A stretch of 40,291 nucleotides of DNA from Streptomyces sp. NRRL F-6676. Lineage in GTDB: Bacteria > Actinomycetota > Actinomycetes > Streptomycetales > Streptomycetaceae. The stretch spans positions 3,172 through 43,462 of the forward strand of contig NZ_KL647086.1 of NCBI RefSeq assembly GCF_000725625.1, read 5' to 3'. Shown here piece after piece: positions 30,271 through 38,837 of this stretch (its first letter is position 1; the number at the start of each line of letters is the position of its first letter). The notes below the pieces were generated by a model. That model did no database searches. It saw only the letters and a program-made list of their open reading frames with translations, and was not told the DNA's origin. The position numbers and the translations under genes were made by a program.

Positions 30271-31622
30271 CCCCGGACCCCCCACGCGCCCCCGCCGTCA
30301 CACGCGATCACGGCCCGGGGCTCGTGGGGGCACCCGCGCCCGTTCAGGGGCGCGGACCTGTGCCTACCCACGCCTCCGCCCAGCCCGCGCGCCCCAAGGG
30401 GCGCGGGGCTGTGTCGATCAGCGGCTTCGCCGCGGGGCGCGAGCGACCACCACGCACCCGCGATCGCGACGACACCGCACCGCCCCCCACCGCGGGCGCC
30501 GCAGGTGCGGCAGCCGCACAGGCCCGCACCCCTCAGCCGGCCCCCGGCCAAGCCGCCGCGTCGGTCCGGCACAGGGACAGACCCGTGCTGGCGGTCGCCG
30601 GCGCCACCGGCACCCTCGGCGCCGTCATGCTCCGCATCCTCTCCCAGCGCGCCGACATCTGGGGCGAGATCCGCCTTCTCGCCTCCCCCCGCTCGGCCGG
30701 CCGCAAGCTGACCGTCCGCGGCGAGGAGACCGAGGTGGCCGAGCTGGACGAGGCCGCCCTCACCGGCGTCGACGTCGCCCTGTTCTGCGTCCCCGAGGAC
30801 GTCGCCCGCCGGTGGGCCCCCGTCGCCGCCGCCCTGGGCGCCGTCGTCGTCGACAACTCCGCCGCCTTCCGGGCGGAGGCCGACGTCCCCCTGGTCGTCC
30901 CCGAGGTCAACGCGCACACCGCGCGCGTGCGCCCCCGCGGGATCCTCGCCAGCCCCGGCTGCACCACGCTCACGATGATCGTGGCGATGGGCGCGCTGCA
31001 CGCCGAGTTCGGCCTGCGCGAGCTGGTCGTCTCCTCGTACCAGGCGGTGAGCGGTGCGGGCCGCGCGGGCGTCGAGACGCTGCGCGAGCAGCTCGCCCTC
31101 GTCGCCGGTACGGAGCTGGGCACCCACCCGGGCGATGTGCGCCGCGCGGTGGGCGAGGCCACCGGCCCGTTCCCGGAGCCGGTCGCGCTCAACGTCGTCC
31201 CGTGGGCCGGCACGCTCGGCGAGGACGGCTGGTCCTCGGAGGAGGCCGGGCTGCGGGAGGAGACCCGCAAGGTCCTCGGCCTGCCGCGGCTGCCGCTCGC
31301 GGTCACCTGCGTCCGCGTCCCCGTGGTCACCGCCCACTCCCTCACCGTCCACGCCGGTTTCGAGAACGAGGTCACGGTCGACAAGGCCCGGGAGATCCTG
31401 GCCACCGCCCCCGGCGTCGTGCTGTGCGACGACCCGGCGGCGGGGGAGTTCCCCACCCCGGCGGACGTGGTCGGCACGGACCCCGCGTGGGTGGGCCGGG
31501 TGCGCCGGGCGCACGACGATCCCACCGCGCTCGACTTCTTCGTCTGCGCCGACAACCTCCGCAAGGGCGGCGCCCTCAACGCCGTCCAGATCGCCGAACT
31601 CGTCGCGGCGGAACGGGAGTAG
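30267..31622 (+). CDS. asd: Aspartate-semialdehyde dehydrogenase with repeat-derived N-terminal extension
   Basis: NADPH enzyme that reduces aspartyl phosphate to aspartate semialdehyde. The catalytic part carries the dinucleotide loop [12 protein letters not shown], the nucleophile Cys in [30 protein letters not shown] and [14 protein letters not shown]. The ATG at 30267 overlaps the ask stop (ATGA) and has GGAGG 9 bases upstream, giving 451 residues, about 105 longer than the family norm. The extra N-terminus is Pro/Arg-rich and is encoded largely by a dispersed intergenic repeat (30335-30470). A GTG at 30585 would give the normal 345 residues. I keep the coupled start but regard the true N-terminus as open. 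Confidence 0.93.
   Translation: MTPDPPRAPAVTRDHGPGLVGAPAPVQGRGPVPTHASAQPARPKGRGAVSISGFAAGRERPPRTRDRDDTAPPPTAGAAGAAAAQARTPQPAPGQAAASVRHRDRPVLAVAGATGTLGAVMLRILSQRADIWGEIRLLASPRSAGRKLTVRGEETEVAELDEAALTGVDVALFCVPEDVARRWAPVAAALGAVVVDNSAAFRAEADVPLVVPEVNAHTARVRPRGILASPGCTTLTMIVAMGALHAEFGLRELVVSSYQAVSGAGRAGVETLREQLALVAGTELGTHPGDVRRAVGEATGPFPEPVALNVVPWAGTLGEDGWSSEEAGLREETRKVLGLPRLPLAVTCVRVPVVTAHSLTVHAGFENEVTVDKAREILATAPGVVLCDDPAAGEFPTPADVVGTDPAWVGRVRRAHDDPTALDFFVCADNLRKGGALNAVQIAELVAAERE
30335..30470 (+). repeat. REP-like repeat within the 5' end of asd
   Basis: Hairpins CGCGCCC/GGGCGCG (30335-30354) and CGCGCCCC-AA-GGGGCGCG (30388-30405) are followed by GGCGCGGGGCTGTGTCG (30400-30416), which recurs exactly at 36685-36701 and 36802-36818 in a non-coding gap. 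The block is therefore intergenic repeat sequence that lies, open in frame, between the asd start and its catalytic domain. Confidence 0.75.
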
Positions 31623-31687
31623 GGCCCCGGCGGCGACGGCGGCCACGCGGACCGCGAGCGCGTACGAGGGCACACGGGAGCGATGAG

Positions 31688-31725
31688 GGGCATCCGACCT
31701 GTCCCTTCGGGCTTTCGGCATGCCC
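31688..31725 (+). terminator. Hairpin after asd
   Basis: GGGCATCCGA (31688-31697) pairs with TCGGCATGCCC (31715-31725) with one bulged base and a 17-base loop, 65 bases after the asd stop. It is a likely terminator of the ask-asd operon. Confidence 0.5.
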
Positions 31726-32102
31726 TATACGCTGGTCAAACCGTCAAGTATTTGTAGGATCTGTGTCAGTCCTGTGGCCGGGCCGGACCCACCTGGTCCG
31801 GACCACTTGAACCAGACCCGTACGGGAAACGAAGATTTCCTCCCCGCCTCCGTCACCGGACGCAACCGGACGGACGGCGGGGAGCGTCATTGCGTTCGCC
31901 CTTCGGGGGGTCGGGCAGCGCAGACAGGGCACGGCACAGGGGAAGAGCTGGTAGGCATGAGGGCACGGGACGTACTGTCCGCCGCCACGGGGGAAGCACA
32001 CCGGATACACGGGGCGCCCGGGTGCGCACCGCTGACGGGCGTGCGACGGGGCGTACCCGAACCCGCGTACAACCCTGACGGCCCCAGGCGTGTCCAACAT
32101 GC
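31726..32102. promoter_or_regulatory. Intergenic region ahead of the ECF sigma gene
   Basis: This 377-bp stretch has no convincing gene. It contains a TAGGAT -10-like hexamer (31755-31760) in a locally AT-richer segment with a weak CTGGTC -35 at 31732, and a perfect 12-bp palindrome TGGTCCGGACCA (31794-31805) about 35 bases downstream of that -10, a good operator candidate. An ATG-started frame at 31957 (within 31720-32211) overlaps the sigma gene and looks non-conserved. Confidence 0.45.
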
Positions 32103-32777
32103 GTGGCAGCAGAGGTACTCGAATTCACCGCGGCGGTACAGACGGGGGGCACGGCCCTGCGTCCGCCCCGCCGGGTCCGCATGCCCGGCGCGCCCGGCGG
32201 CATGCCGGTGATCGCGCCCATGCCCGCAGCGCGGCCCACCCGCATACCGAGCCAGCGTGAGGGAGCAGAGGAGGCCGTGGCGACCGGTACCACGGTCGAC
32301 CACCTCACGGAGACGTACCGGACGCACTACCGCTCCCTGCTGGGCCTCGCGGCGCTCCTCCTCGACGACACCGCCTCCTGCGAGGACGTCGTCCAGGAGG
32401 CGTTCATCCGCGTCCACTCGGCCCGCAAGCGCGTCCGCGAGCCGGAGAAGACGCTCGCCTATCTGCGCCAGACGGTGGTGAACCTCTCCCGCTCCGCCCT
32501 GCGCCGCCGCATCCTCGGCCTGAAGCTGCTGTCGAAGCCGATGCCGGACATGGCGAGCGCGGAGGAGGGCGCCTACGACCAGCTGGAGCGGGACTCCCTG
32601 ATCAAGGCGATGAAGGGCTTGCAGCGCCGCCAGCGCGAGGTGCTGGTGCTGCGTTACTTCGCGGACATGACGGAGGCGCAGGTCGCGGCGACGCTGGGCC
32701 TCTCCCTCGGGTCGGTCAAGGCGTACGGCTCCCGCGGCATCGCGGCGCTGCGCATCGCCATGGAGGCGCCGGCATGA
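32103..32777 (+). CDS. ECF RNA polymerase sigma factor, SigE-like family
   Basis: A 224-residue extracytoplasmic-function sigma factor. Region 2 is YRSLLGLAALLLDDTASCEDVVQEAFIRVHSA with the -10 recognition helix; region 4 contains LQRRQREVLVLRYFADMTEAQVAATLG and the -35 helix SLGSVKAYGSRGIAALR. The first 60 or so residues before YRTHY are Pro/Arg-rich and unlike the family. The GTG at 32103 is the first start in the frame but has a poor ribosome site; ATGs near 32180-32220 or a GTG at 32278 just after GAGGAGG are alternatives. The stop overlaps the next gene (ATGA), so the membrane protein downstream is co-translated and is the natural candidate to regulate it. Confidence 0.88.
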   Translation: MAAEVLEFTAAVQTGGTALRPPRRVRMPGAPGGMPVIAPMPAARPTRIPSQREGAEEAVATGTTVDHLTETYRTHYRSLLGLAALLLDDTASCEDVVQEAFIRVHSARKRVREPEKTLAYLRQTVVNLSRSALRRRILGLKLLSKPMPDMASAEEGAYDQLERDSLIKAMKGLQRRQREVLVLRYFADMTEAQVAATLGLSLGSVKAYGSRGIAALRIAMEAPA

Positions 32778-33949
32778 CCGAGCACGACAGGAACACCGGG
32801 CAGGGCAGCGAGCACGACGACGATCAGCAGGCTGGGAACGGAACTGTGAACCACCGCCCCGAGGACCACGGCCACCCGGCCGCCCCCGGCGCCGACCCGG
32901 CCGACCGGCCCGCCGCACCCGAGTCCGACGACGCGCACGACGACGACCTCGGGCTCGCCCCCGACGAGCTGGCGTTGCGGCGCGTGCTGCACTCCGCCGT
33001 CGGGGACATCGAGCCCCGCGACGGCGCCCTGGAGCATCTGCGCCGGGCGGTGCCCGCGCGCCGGGCGCGCAAGCGGCAGGCACTCGTCGGCATGGCGGCC
33101 GCCGCGCTCTTCGCCGGCACGGCCGTCCCCGCCCTGCTGCACGTCTCCCACGCCACCGGTTCGAACGCCGACCCCTCCATCGCGGGCCAGGCCTCGCAGG
33201 CCCACGGCGGCGCGGGCCAGGACAAGGGCAAGAACGGCGGCTCCGGCGACGACAACGGCGCCTCCGACTCCGTCAAGGACAAGGGCACGTCCGGCCACGA
33301 GGGCAAGCGGGACAAGGGCACCGGCAAGGGCCGCGGCGCCACCGGCAGCGGCTCCTCCGCCCCCGGCTCGGGCATCACCGACTGCACGGCCGCCCAGCTC
33401 GGCGGGGCCACCTCCAGCATCGCCGCCGCCGACTCCACCGGCATCGTCTACGGCACCTTCCGCGTCGCCAACATCTCCGGCACGACCTGTACGGTCTCCG
33501 GCCCGGGCACGGTCGGCACGGCCGCCCAGGGCGCGGCGGACCCGACGCGCGTCACCGTCGTCAGCCATGTCGCGGGCGACGCCGCCACCGGGCTGCCCGA
33601 CCCGTCCCAGGAGCTGGCCTCGCTGATCCTCAAGCCCGGCATGGCCTACCAGGTGCAGTTCGCCTGGGTGCCGTCCGAGACGTGCCCCACCGAGGGTGCC
33701 AGCGGCGGCGGCTCCGGCGGCCCCTCGCCCGACCCGAGCGCGTCGGACGGCACCGCGGGCTCCTCCGAGGGCTCCTCGGCCACGAACGGCAACACGGCCT
33801 CCTCGCAGCTCCTGCGGGAGGACGGCGTCGCCGACGGCAGCGTGGTCGTCTCCCACACGGCCGCGACGGGCTCGCCGACGGTGACCGCGACGGTTCCGAA
33901 CGCGTGCGCGGGAACGGTCTACCGGACGGGAGTGCTGGCGGGGTCCTGA
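32774..33949 (+). CDS. Single-pass membrane protein co-translated with the ECF sigma factor
   Basis: A 391-residue protein, not recognised as a named family. Residues 1-97 are cytoplasmic, acidic and His-rich at first, then carry ALRRVLHSAVGDIEPRDGALEHLRRAV, an amphipathic segment followed by basic RRARKR and one transmembrane helix (about 100-120). The outer part has a Lys/Gly/Ser-rich linker (125-205) and a beta-rich domain with paired Cys (ITDCTAAQLGG, TTCTVSGPGTVG), resembling DUF4232-like folds. The topology and the overlap with the sigma gene suggest an anti-sigma or sensor role, although the usual zinc-binding HxxxCxxC anti-sigma motif is absent. Its 3' end overlaps the convergent SURF1 gene by 31 bases. 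Confidence 0.85.
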   Translation: MTEHDRNTGQGSEHDDDQQAGNGTVNHRPEDHGHPAAPGADPADRPAAPESDDAHDDDLGLAPDELALRRVLHSAVGDIEPRDGALEHLRRAVPARRARKRQALVGMAAAALFAGTAVPALLHVSHATGSNADPSIAGQASQAHGGAGQDKGKNGGSGDDNGASDSVKDKGTSGHEGKRDKGTGKGRGATGSGSSAPGSGITDCTAAQLGGATSSIAAADSTGIVYGTFRVANISGTTCTVSGPGTVGTAAQGAADPTRVTVVSHVAGDAATGLPDPSQELASLILKPGMAYQVQFAWVPSETCPTEGASGGGSGGPSPDPSASDGTAGSSEGSSATNGNTASSQLLREDGVADGSVVVSHTAATGSPTVTATVPNACAGTVYRTGVLAGS

Positions 33950-34785
33950 GCCGGGGGCCCGGCCCCGTCGGTGTCCTTTTCCGGGTCACTGCCGTCCTCG
34001 GCGTCCCCCGCCGGGTCACTGCCGTCCTCCGGCAGGATGCCCAGCTCCGCGTCGCGCTGGAACTCCACCTCGCGGCGCAGCAGCCGGAACCACATGAAGA
34101 CCACGAAGCCCGCGAAGACGAACCACTCGCCGGTGTAGCCGAGGTTCTGGAAGGCCCGCAGATCGAGCCCGGAGTCGTCGGGCCGGCTCGCCGGGACCGC
34201 CGTCATCCCGGAGTCCGCCTTGTCGAGCGTGACCCAGGCGTCGTACACGTCGTACGGCACCAGGTTCACCAGCGAGGCCGCGCTGATCGCGCCGACCTGC
34301 CCGGCGGGCAGTCCGCCCGCCGCGCTCGCGCCGTTGTCGCCGGGCGTCTCGGAGGCCTGGAGCGCGCCGGTGACGGTGACCTCGCCGGCCGGCGCGGCCG
34401 GTGCCTTCGCCGCGGACGCGGTGCCCGGCAGCCAGCCCCGCACGACGGGCAGCGCCTTGCCGCCGTCGGTGCGGAGCATCGTCAGCACGTAGTAGCCGTC
34501 GCGGTCGTCCAGCTCACGGCCGGGGACGAGGAGCTGCCTGCCGTAGTGCCCGGTCGCGGTGGCGCGCTTGCCGGAGGTGGACTTGTCCACCGGCAGCAGC
34601 GAGGCGAGCGGGCGCGCGGCCTCCTTCTTGTCGGCCGCGGCCTGCTCGGTGGCGGTGCGGTGGTCCTGTACACGGTCCTCGAAGCGGCTGAGCTGCCAGG
34701 TGCCCATGAAGACGCAGACGGGGATCGCGAGGAGGGCGAGTACGTTGATCGCCCACCAGCGGGGGGTCAGGAGGAACCGGTACAC
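33919..34785 (-). CDS. SURF1-family protein (cytochrome oxidase assembly)
   Basis: A 288-residue membrane protein of the SURF1 family, which helps heme insertion into cytochrome c oxidase. It has the expected pair of transmembrane helices at the ends: WWAINVLALLAIPVCVFMG with the signature GTWQLSRFEDR, and WFVFAGFVVFMWFRLLRREV. The periplasmic domain includes GRELDDRDGYYVLTMLRTDG and VVRGWLPG. GTG at 34785 gives the common VYRFLLTPRWW start; the open frame continues upstream to ATG 34863, but that adds basic, non-conserved residues and overlaps the S9 peptidase stop. A charged Asp/Pro tail (255-288) overlaps the convergent gene. Confidence 0.92.
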   Translation of the reverse strand: MYRFLLTPRWWAINVLALLAIPVCVFMGTWQLSRFEDRVQDHRTATEQAAADKKEAARPLASLLPVDKSTSGKRATATGHYGRQLLVPGRELDDRDGYYVLTMLRTDGGKALPVVRGWLPGTASAAKAPAAPAGEVTVTGALQASETPGDNGASAAGGLPAGQVGAISAASLVNLVPYDVYDAWVTLDKADSGMTAVPASRPDDSGLDLRAFQNLGYTGEWFVFAGFVVFMWFRLLRREVEFQRDAELGILPEDGSDPAGDAEDGSDPEKDTDGAGPPAQDPASTPVR

Positions 34786-34815
34786 AACGTCAACGGTACG
34801 GCGGGGACGGGCGCG

Positions 34816-34836
34816 GGGGGCACGCGGGGTGCCCCC
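34816..34836 (-). terminator. Hairpin after the S9 peptidase gene
   Basis: GGGGGCAC (34816-34823) and GTGCCCCC (34829-34836) form an 8-bp stem with a 5-base loop, 7 bases beyond the peptidase stop in the minus direction and upstream of SURF1. It should separate the two minus-strand genes. Confidence 0.6.
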
Positions 34837-34843
34837 GGGCCGC

Positions 34844-36652
34844 CTACGCCCCACCCCCCACATGCCGCGCCGCGAACTCCAGTTCCAGCCGCACCTGCTT
34901 GATCCGCTCGTCCACGACGAGGGACCCGTGTCCCGCGTCGTACCGGTACACCTCGTGGACCGCGCCCCGCGCGGCCAGCCGGTCGACGTAGTTCTCGATC
35001 TGGCGGATCGGGCAGCGCGGGTCGTTGACGCCCGCCGAGATGTACACCGGCGCCTTCACCGCGTCGACGTACGTCAGCGGCGACGACGCCTCGAACCGCT
35101 CCGGGACCTCCTCCGGCGTGCCGCCGAGCAGCGTGCGGTCCATCGCCTTCAGCGCCTCCATCTCGTCGTGGTACGCCGTGACGTAGTCCGCGACCGGCAC
35201 CGCCGCGATGCCCACCGTCCACAGCTCCGGCTGGACGCCGAGGCCGAGCAGGGTGAGGTAGCCGCCCCAGGAGCCGCCGGTCAGCACCAGCCGCTCGGGG
35301 TCGGCGAGGCCGGAGGAGACGGCCCACTCGCGGACCGCCGCGATGTCCTCCAGCTCGATCAGGCCGACCCGGTGCTTGAGCGCGTCGGTCCACTCGCGGC
35401 CGTAGCCGGTGGAGCCGCGGTAGTTGACGCGGACGACCGCGTACCCGTGGTCGACCCAGGCGGCGGGCGCGGCGGCGAAGGCGTCGCTGTCGTGCCAGGT
35501 GGGGCCGCCGTGGATGTCGAAGACGGTGGGCAGCGGCCCGCTCGCCCCGGCCGGCTTCTGCACGAGCGCGTGGACGCGGCCGCCGGGCCCCTCCACCCAC
35601 ACGTCCTCCACGGGCACGGAGGCCGGCGCCTTCATCCCGGGCGGGTCGAGCACGACGCGCCCCGTCGTGGACCGCACGACCGGCGGCTCGGCGGCCGAGG
35701 ACCACAGGTACTCGACGCTGCCGTCCGGGCGTGCGGTGGCGCCGGAGACGGTGCCGGGCGGGGTGGACAGCTCGGTCAGGGCGCGCTCGGCGAAGTCGTA
35801 GCGGAACAGCTCACTGCGGGCCTCGAAGCTGTGCGAGACGAGCAGGGCGGAGCCGTCCGGGTACCACTCGGCGGCCACGTCGCCGGGCAGCTCCAGCGCG
35901 AGGTCGGTCTCCTCGCCGGTGGCCACGTCCCAGACCAGCGGCTCCCAGCGGCCGCGGCGCTGATGGCCGATGAGCAGCCGGGTGTCGCCGTCGACGGGTG
36001 CGAAGCCGAGCACCTCCAGGCCCAGCTCGACGGTGCCGCCCCTGGTGTCGTCGAGCTCGGCGACGGCGGTGCCGTCGGGGCGCAGCACGCGCAGCGCCGA
36101 GTGCATGGCGTCGCCGTGCTCGGTGTGCTCGATGGCGAGCAGCGAGCCGTCGTGCGAGAGGTCGCCGACGCCGGCGGACTCGCGGTGCCGGTAGATCTCG
36201 ACGGGGTCCTCGCCGGTGCGGACGAGGTGCAGGGTGGTCCCGTCCTCGTCGGTCGACCGCCCGACGACGGCGGTCCGCCCGTCCCGCCCGAGCGCGAGCC
36301 CGGCGGGATAGGAGGGCGCGAGCCCGGGAGCGGCGGCCTCGTCACCGGCCCCGGAGGCACTGCCGGTGAAGGCCTGGCGCCGCCAGATCCCGAACTCATC
36401 CCCGTCCGTGTCGTCGAACCACCAGATCCACTCGCCGTCGGGCGACAGCACCCCGTCCGTGGTGCCGTTCGGCCGGTCGGTCACCTGCCGCTGCGCACCG
36501 GTGGCCCGGTCCCACGCGTACAGCTCGTACGTCCCGGTCGCGTTCGACACGAACAGCGCCCGCTCCGGCGCGTCCTCCGCCCAGTCCGGCAACGAAACCC
36601 GCGCCGCCCGAAACCGCATCTCCCACGCCACCATGCCGCCACTCTCACTCAT
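34844..36652 (-). CDS. S9-family prolyl oligopeptidase-like peptidase
   Basis: A 602-residue two-domain serine peptidase. The N-terminal part (about 1-340) has beta-propeller-like repeats (GVLSPDGEWIWWFDD, LSHDGSLLAIEHT, WYPDGSALLVSHS). The C-terminal alpha/beta hydrolase domain has the start FDIHGGPTWHDSD, the nucleophile elbow GGSWGGYLTLLG, the Asp in SAGVNDPRCP and the His in DAGHGSL. No signal peptide is seen, so it probably acts in the cytosol on short peptides. ATG at 36652 gives MSESGGMVAWEMRFRAAR; the ribosome site is weak, and an ATG six codons later is possible. The promoter would lie in, or beyond, the 39-bp repeat array that begins 34 bases upstream. Confidence 0.93.
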   Translation of the reverse strand: MSESGGMVAWEMRFRAARVSLPDWAEDAPERALFVSNATGTYELYAWDRATGAQRQVTDRPNGTTDGVLSPDGEWIWWFDDTDGDEFGIWRRQAFTGSASGAGDEAAAPGLAPSYPAGLALGRDGRTAVVGRSTDEDGTTLHLVRTGEDPVEIYRHRESAGVGDLSHDGSLLAIEHTEHGDAMHSALRVLRPDGTAVAELDDTRGGTVELGLEVLGFAPVDGDTRLLIGHQRRGRWEPLVWDVATGEETDLALELPGDVAAEWYPDGSALLVSHSFEARSELFRYDFAERALTELSTPPGTVSGATARPDGSVEYLWSSAAEPPVVRSTTGRVVLDPPGMKAPASVPVEDVWVEGPGGRVHALVQKPAGASGPLPTVFDIHGGPTWHDSDAFAAAPAAWVDHGYAVVRVNYRGSTGYGREWTDALKHRVGLIELEDIAAVREWAVSSGLADPERLVLTGGSWGGYLTLLGLGVQPELWTVGIAAVPVADYVTAYHDEMEALKAMDRTLLGGTPEEVPERFEASSPLTYVDAVKAPVYISAGVNDPRCPIRQIENYVDRLAARGAVHEVYRYDAGHGSLVVDERIKQVRLELEFAARHVGGGA

Positions 36653-36685
36653 GGGTACATCTTGCCGCGCCCCGGACTCCAAGCG

Positions 36686-36841
36686 GCGCGGGGCTGTGTC
36701 GTCTGCGCGGCTCGGCCGCGGGGGGCGCGGGGTTGTGTGGTCTGCGCGGCTCGGCCGCGGGGGGCGCGGGGCTGTGTGGTCTGCGCGGCTCAGCCGCGGG
36801 CGGCGCGGGGCTGTGTCGTTTGCGCGGCTCGGCCGCGAGGG
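36686..36841. repeat. 39-bp tandem repeat array, four copies
   Basis: Units start at 36686, 36725, 36764 and 36803, each beginning GCGCGGGGCTGTGT and ending with a GCGGCTCGGCCGC palindrome (CTC/CTCAG variation). It lies directly upstream of the S9 peptidase on the minus strand. Because 39 is divisible by three, it creates artificial open frames in every reading; none is a supported gene. Confidence 0.92.
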
Positions 36842-36868
36842 GGCGCGAGTACGCACCGTGCCCCGTAA

Positions 36869-37021
36869 GGGGCGCGGGGAACTGCGCGAGAAGCCCCCAC
36901 CCACCCGCATTCGCCCACGCACCCACCCACCCGAGCTCTTTTGCGCCTCTTCCGGGGGGCCTGGGGGCAGAGCCCCCAGGTCAAGGATGGGACGGGTAGG
37001 GGCGGCGGGGGCGAGAAAAAA
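36869..37021. repeat. Dispersed ~155-bp intergenic repeat, copy B
   Basis: This matches copy A (20214-20372) from GGGGCGCGGGGAACTGCGCG through ACCCACCCACCCGAGCTCT to GGGGCGGCGGGGGCGAGAAA, including the terminator-like hairpin CCTGGGGGC-AGA-GCCCCCAGG (36960-36980). It sits between the 39-bp array and the aldehyde dehydrogenase leader. The family appears to be a mobile or duplicating intergenic element without a coding capacity. Confidence 0.8.
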
Positions 37022-37120
37022 GGCGCCCGCGCCGATTCGGCGTACCGCATCCCCCGATCCCGCCACCGTGGACAAACGACCCTCCGGCCCCCGCGCCCTA
37101 CCGTGGACCCGCACCCCGCC

Positions 37121-37220
37121 CGCGGCGGAACCGCGGAGCGATCCGCACCCCACCGCGGACCGATCCGCACTGCACCCCACCGCGGAGCGATCCGCACCCC
37201 ACCGCGGCGGAACCGCGGAG
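37121..37220. repeat. CCGCGG-rich repeat block upstream of aldehyde dehydrogenase
   Basis: CGCGGCGGAACCGCGGAG occurs at 37121-37138 and 37203-37220, and CCGCGGANCGATCCGCAC occurs three times between them (37131, 37153, 37180). The block ends 42 bases before the dehydrogenase start and may hold its operator or promoter. Confidence 0.75.
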
Positions 37221-37262
37221 GACCCCGCACCCACCCGACCCGGAAGGCAGGCACCCCGCCCC

Positions 37263-38708
37263 ATGACCTCCACCCACGCCTTCTGGCTCGCCGGCCGCCA
37301 GGCCACCGGCGAGCACACCCTCGACGTCACCTCCCCCTGGGACAACACCCTCGTCGGCAGGGTCAGCCTGCCGACCGACGCTCACGTCGAGGAGGCCGTC
37401 GCCGCCGCCCACGCCGTCCGGGACGAGTTCGCCGCCACCCCCGCCCACACCCGCGCCGCCGCCCTCGACCACGTCGCCCGCCGCCTCGCCGACCGCGCCG
37501 AGGAGATCGCCCGGCTCATCTCGGCCGAGAACGGCAAGCCGGTCAAGTGGGCCCGCGGCGAGGTCGGCCGTGCCGTCTCCGTGTTCCGGTTCGCCGCCGA
37601 GGAGGCCCGCCGCTTCAACGGCGGCGAGGCCCAGCGCCTCGACACCGACGCCGGTGGCCAGGGCCGGCTCGCCCTGACCCGCCGCTTCCCCAAGGGCGTC
37701 GTCCTCGGCATCGCCCCGTTCAACTTCCCGCTCAACCTCTGCGCCCACAAGATCGCCCCGGCCATCGCCGCCGGCGCGCCGATCATCCTCAAGCCGGCCC
37801 CGGCCACCCCCCTCTCCGGGCTGATCCTCGGCGAACTCCTCGCCGAGACCGAGCTGCCCGCCGGCTCCTGGAGCATCCTGCCGGTGCCCAACGACCGCAT
37901 GCCCGCCCTCGTCCAGGACGAGCGGCTGCCGGTCATCTCCTTCACCGGCTCCGACAAGGTCGGCTACGCGATCATGGACTCGGTGCCGCGCAAGCACTGC
38001 ACCCTGGAACTCGGCGGCAACGGCGCGGCCGTCGTCCTCGCCGACTGGGCGAGCGACGCCGACCTCGACCGGGCCGCGCACCGCATCGCCACCTTCTCCA
38101 ACTACCAGGGCGGCCAGTCCTGCATCTCCGTGCAGCGCGTGATCGCCGACGCCGCCGTCTACGACCGGCTGCTGCCGCGCCTCGTCGCCGCCGTCGAGGC
38201 CCAGGTCACCGGCGACCCCACCGACGACGCCACCGACGTCGGCCCGCTGGTCAGCGAGGACGCGGCCAAGCGCGTCGAGGCATGGGTCCAGGAGGCCGTC
38301 GAGGGCGGCGCCACCCTGCACACCGGCGGCAAGCGCGAGGGCGCCTCGTACGCGCCGGCCGTCCTCACCGGCGTACCCGCCACCGCCACGCTCGCCCGCG
38401 AGGAGGTCTTCGGACCGGTCCTCACCGTGCAGAAGGCGGACGGCGAGGCCGAGGCGTTCGCCGCCGTCAACGACTCCAAGTACGGCCTCCAGGCAGGCGT
38501 GTTCACCCACGACCTCCAGGCCGCGTTCCGTGCCCACCGCGCGCTCGAGGTCGGCGGCGTCGTCATCGGCGACGTGCCGTCCTACCGCGCCGACCAGATG
38601 CCGTACGGCGGCGTCAAGCAGTCCGGCGTCGGCCGCGAGGGCGTGAAGTTCGCGATGGAGGACTACACCTACGAGCGGGTGCTCGTCCTCACCGGTCTCG
38701 CGCTCTGA
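37263..38708 (+). CDS. NAD(P)-dependent aldehyde dehydrogenase
   Basis: A 481-residue soluble aldehyde dehydrogenase. It contains the cofactor-site segment GIAPFNFPLNLCAHKIAPA, FTGSDKVGYAI, the general base E249 in TLELGGNGA, and the catalytic Cys287 in GGQSCISVQR, followed by EEVFGPVL and the C-terminal MPYGGVKQSGVGREG. It is in the group that includes GabD-like and phosphonoacetaldehyde/sulfolactaldehyde dehydrogenases, so the exact aldehyde is not assigned. ATG at 37263 has GGAAGG about 18 bases upstream with a weak closer site. It is monocistronic by appearance, with a repeat-rich leader, and converges on lacI. Confidence 0.94.
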   Translation: MTSTHAFWLAGRQATGEHTLDVTSPWDNTLVGRVSLPTDAHVEEAVAAAHAVRDEFAATPAHTRAAALDHVARRLADRAEEIARLISAENGKPVKWARGEVGRAVSVFRFAAEEARRFNGGEAQRLDTDAGGQGRLALTRRFPKGVVLGIAPFNFPLNLCAHKIAPAIAAGAPIILKPAPATPLSGLILGELLAETELPAGSWSILPVPNDRMPALVQDERLPVISFTGSDKVGYAIMDSVPRKHCTLELGGNGAAVVLADWASDADLDRAAHRIATFSNYQGGQSCISVQRVIADAAVYDRLLPRLVAAVEAQVTGDPTDDATDVGPLVSEDAAKRVEAWVQEAVEGGATLHTGGKREGASYAPAVLTGVPATATLAREEVFGPVLTVQKADGEAEAFAAVNDSKYGLQAGVFTHDLQAAFRAHRALEVGGVVIGDVPSYRADQMPYGGVKQSGVGREGVKFAMEDYTYERVLVLTGLAL

Positions 38709-38837
38709 GCGGAACCCCGGGCGGCAGACCCGCAGGGATCGCCGGCCGGGGCACCCGCGGGCCGCGGGGCGGACCGGACTTCGGCCACCGACAGCCTGAC
38801 GGTCAGCGGCGGCCGAGCAGGGTGGGGCCCCCGGGTA

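Noticed and set aside
31720..32211. ORF of 163 codons in the gap before the ECF sigma gene
   Set aside because: It overlaps the sigma gene start in another frame, shows no motif and has a promoter-like AT segment inside it. A minus-strand ORF (31744-32100) is no better supported.
36733..36999. ORF with repeated CGLRGSAAGGAG units
   Set aside because: It is the 39-bp tandem array read in one of its open frames; no ribosome site, no conserved sequence, and the same DNA is open in other frames.
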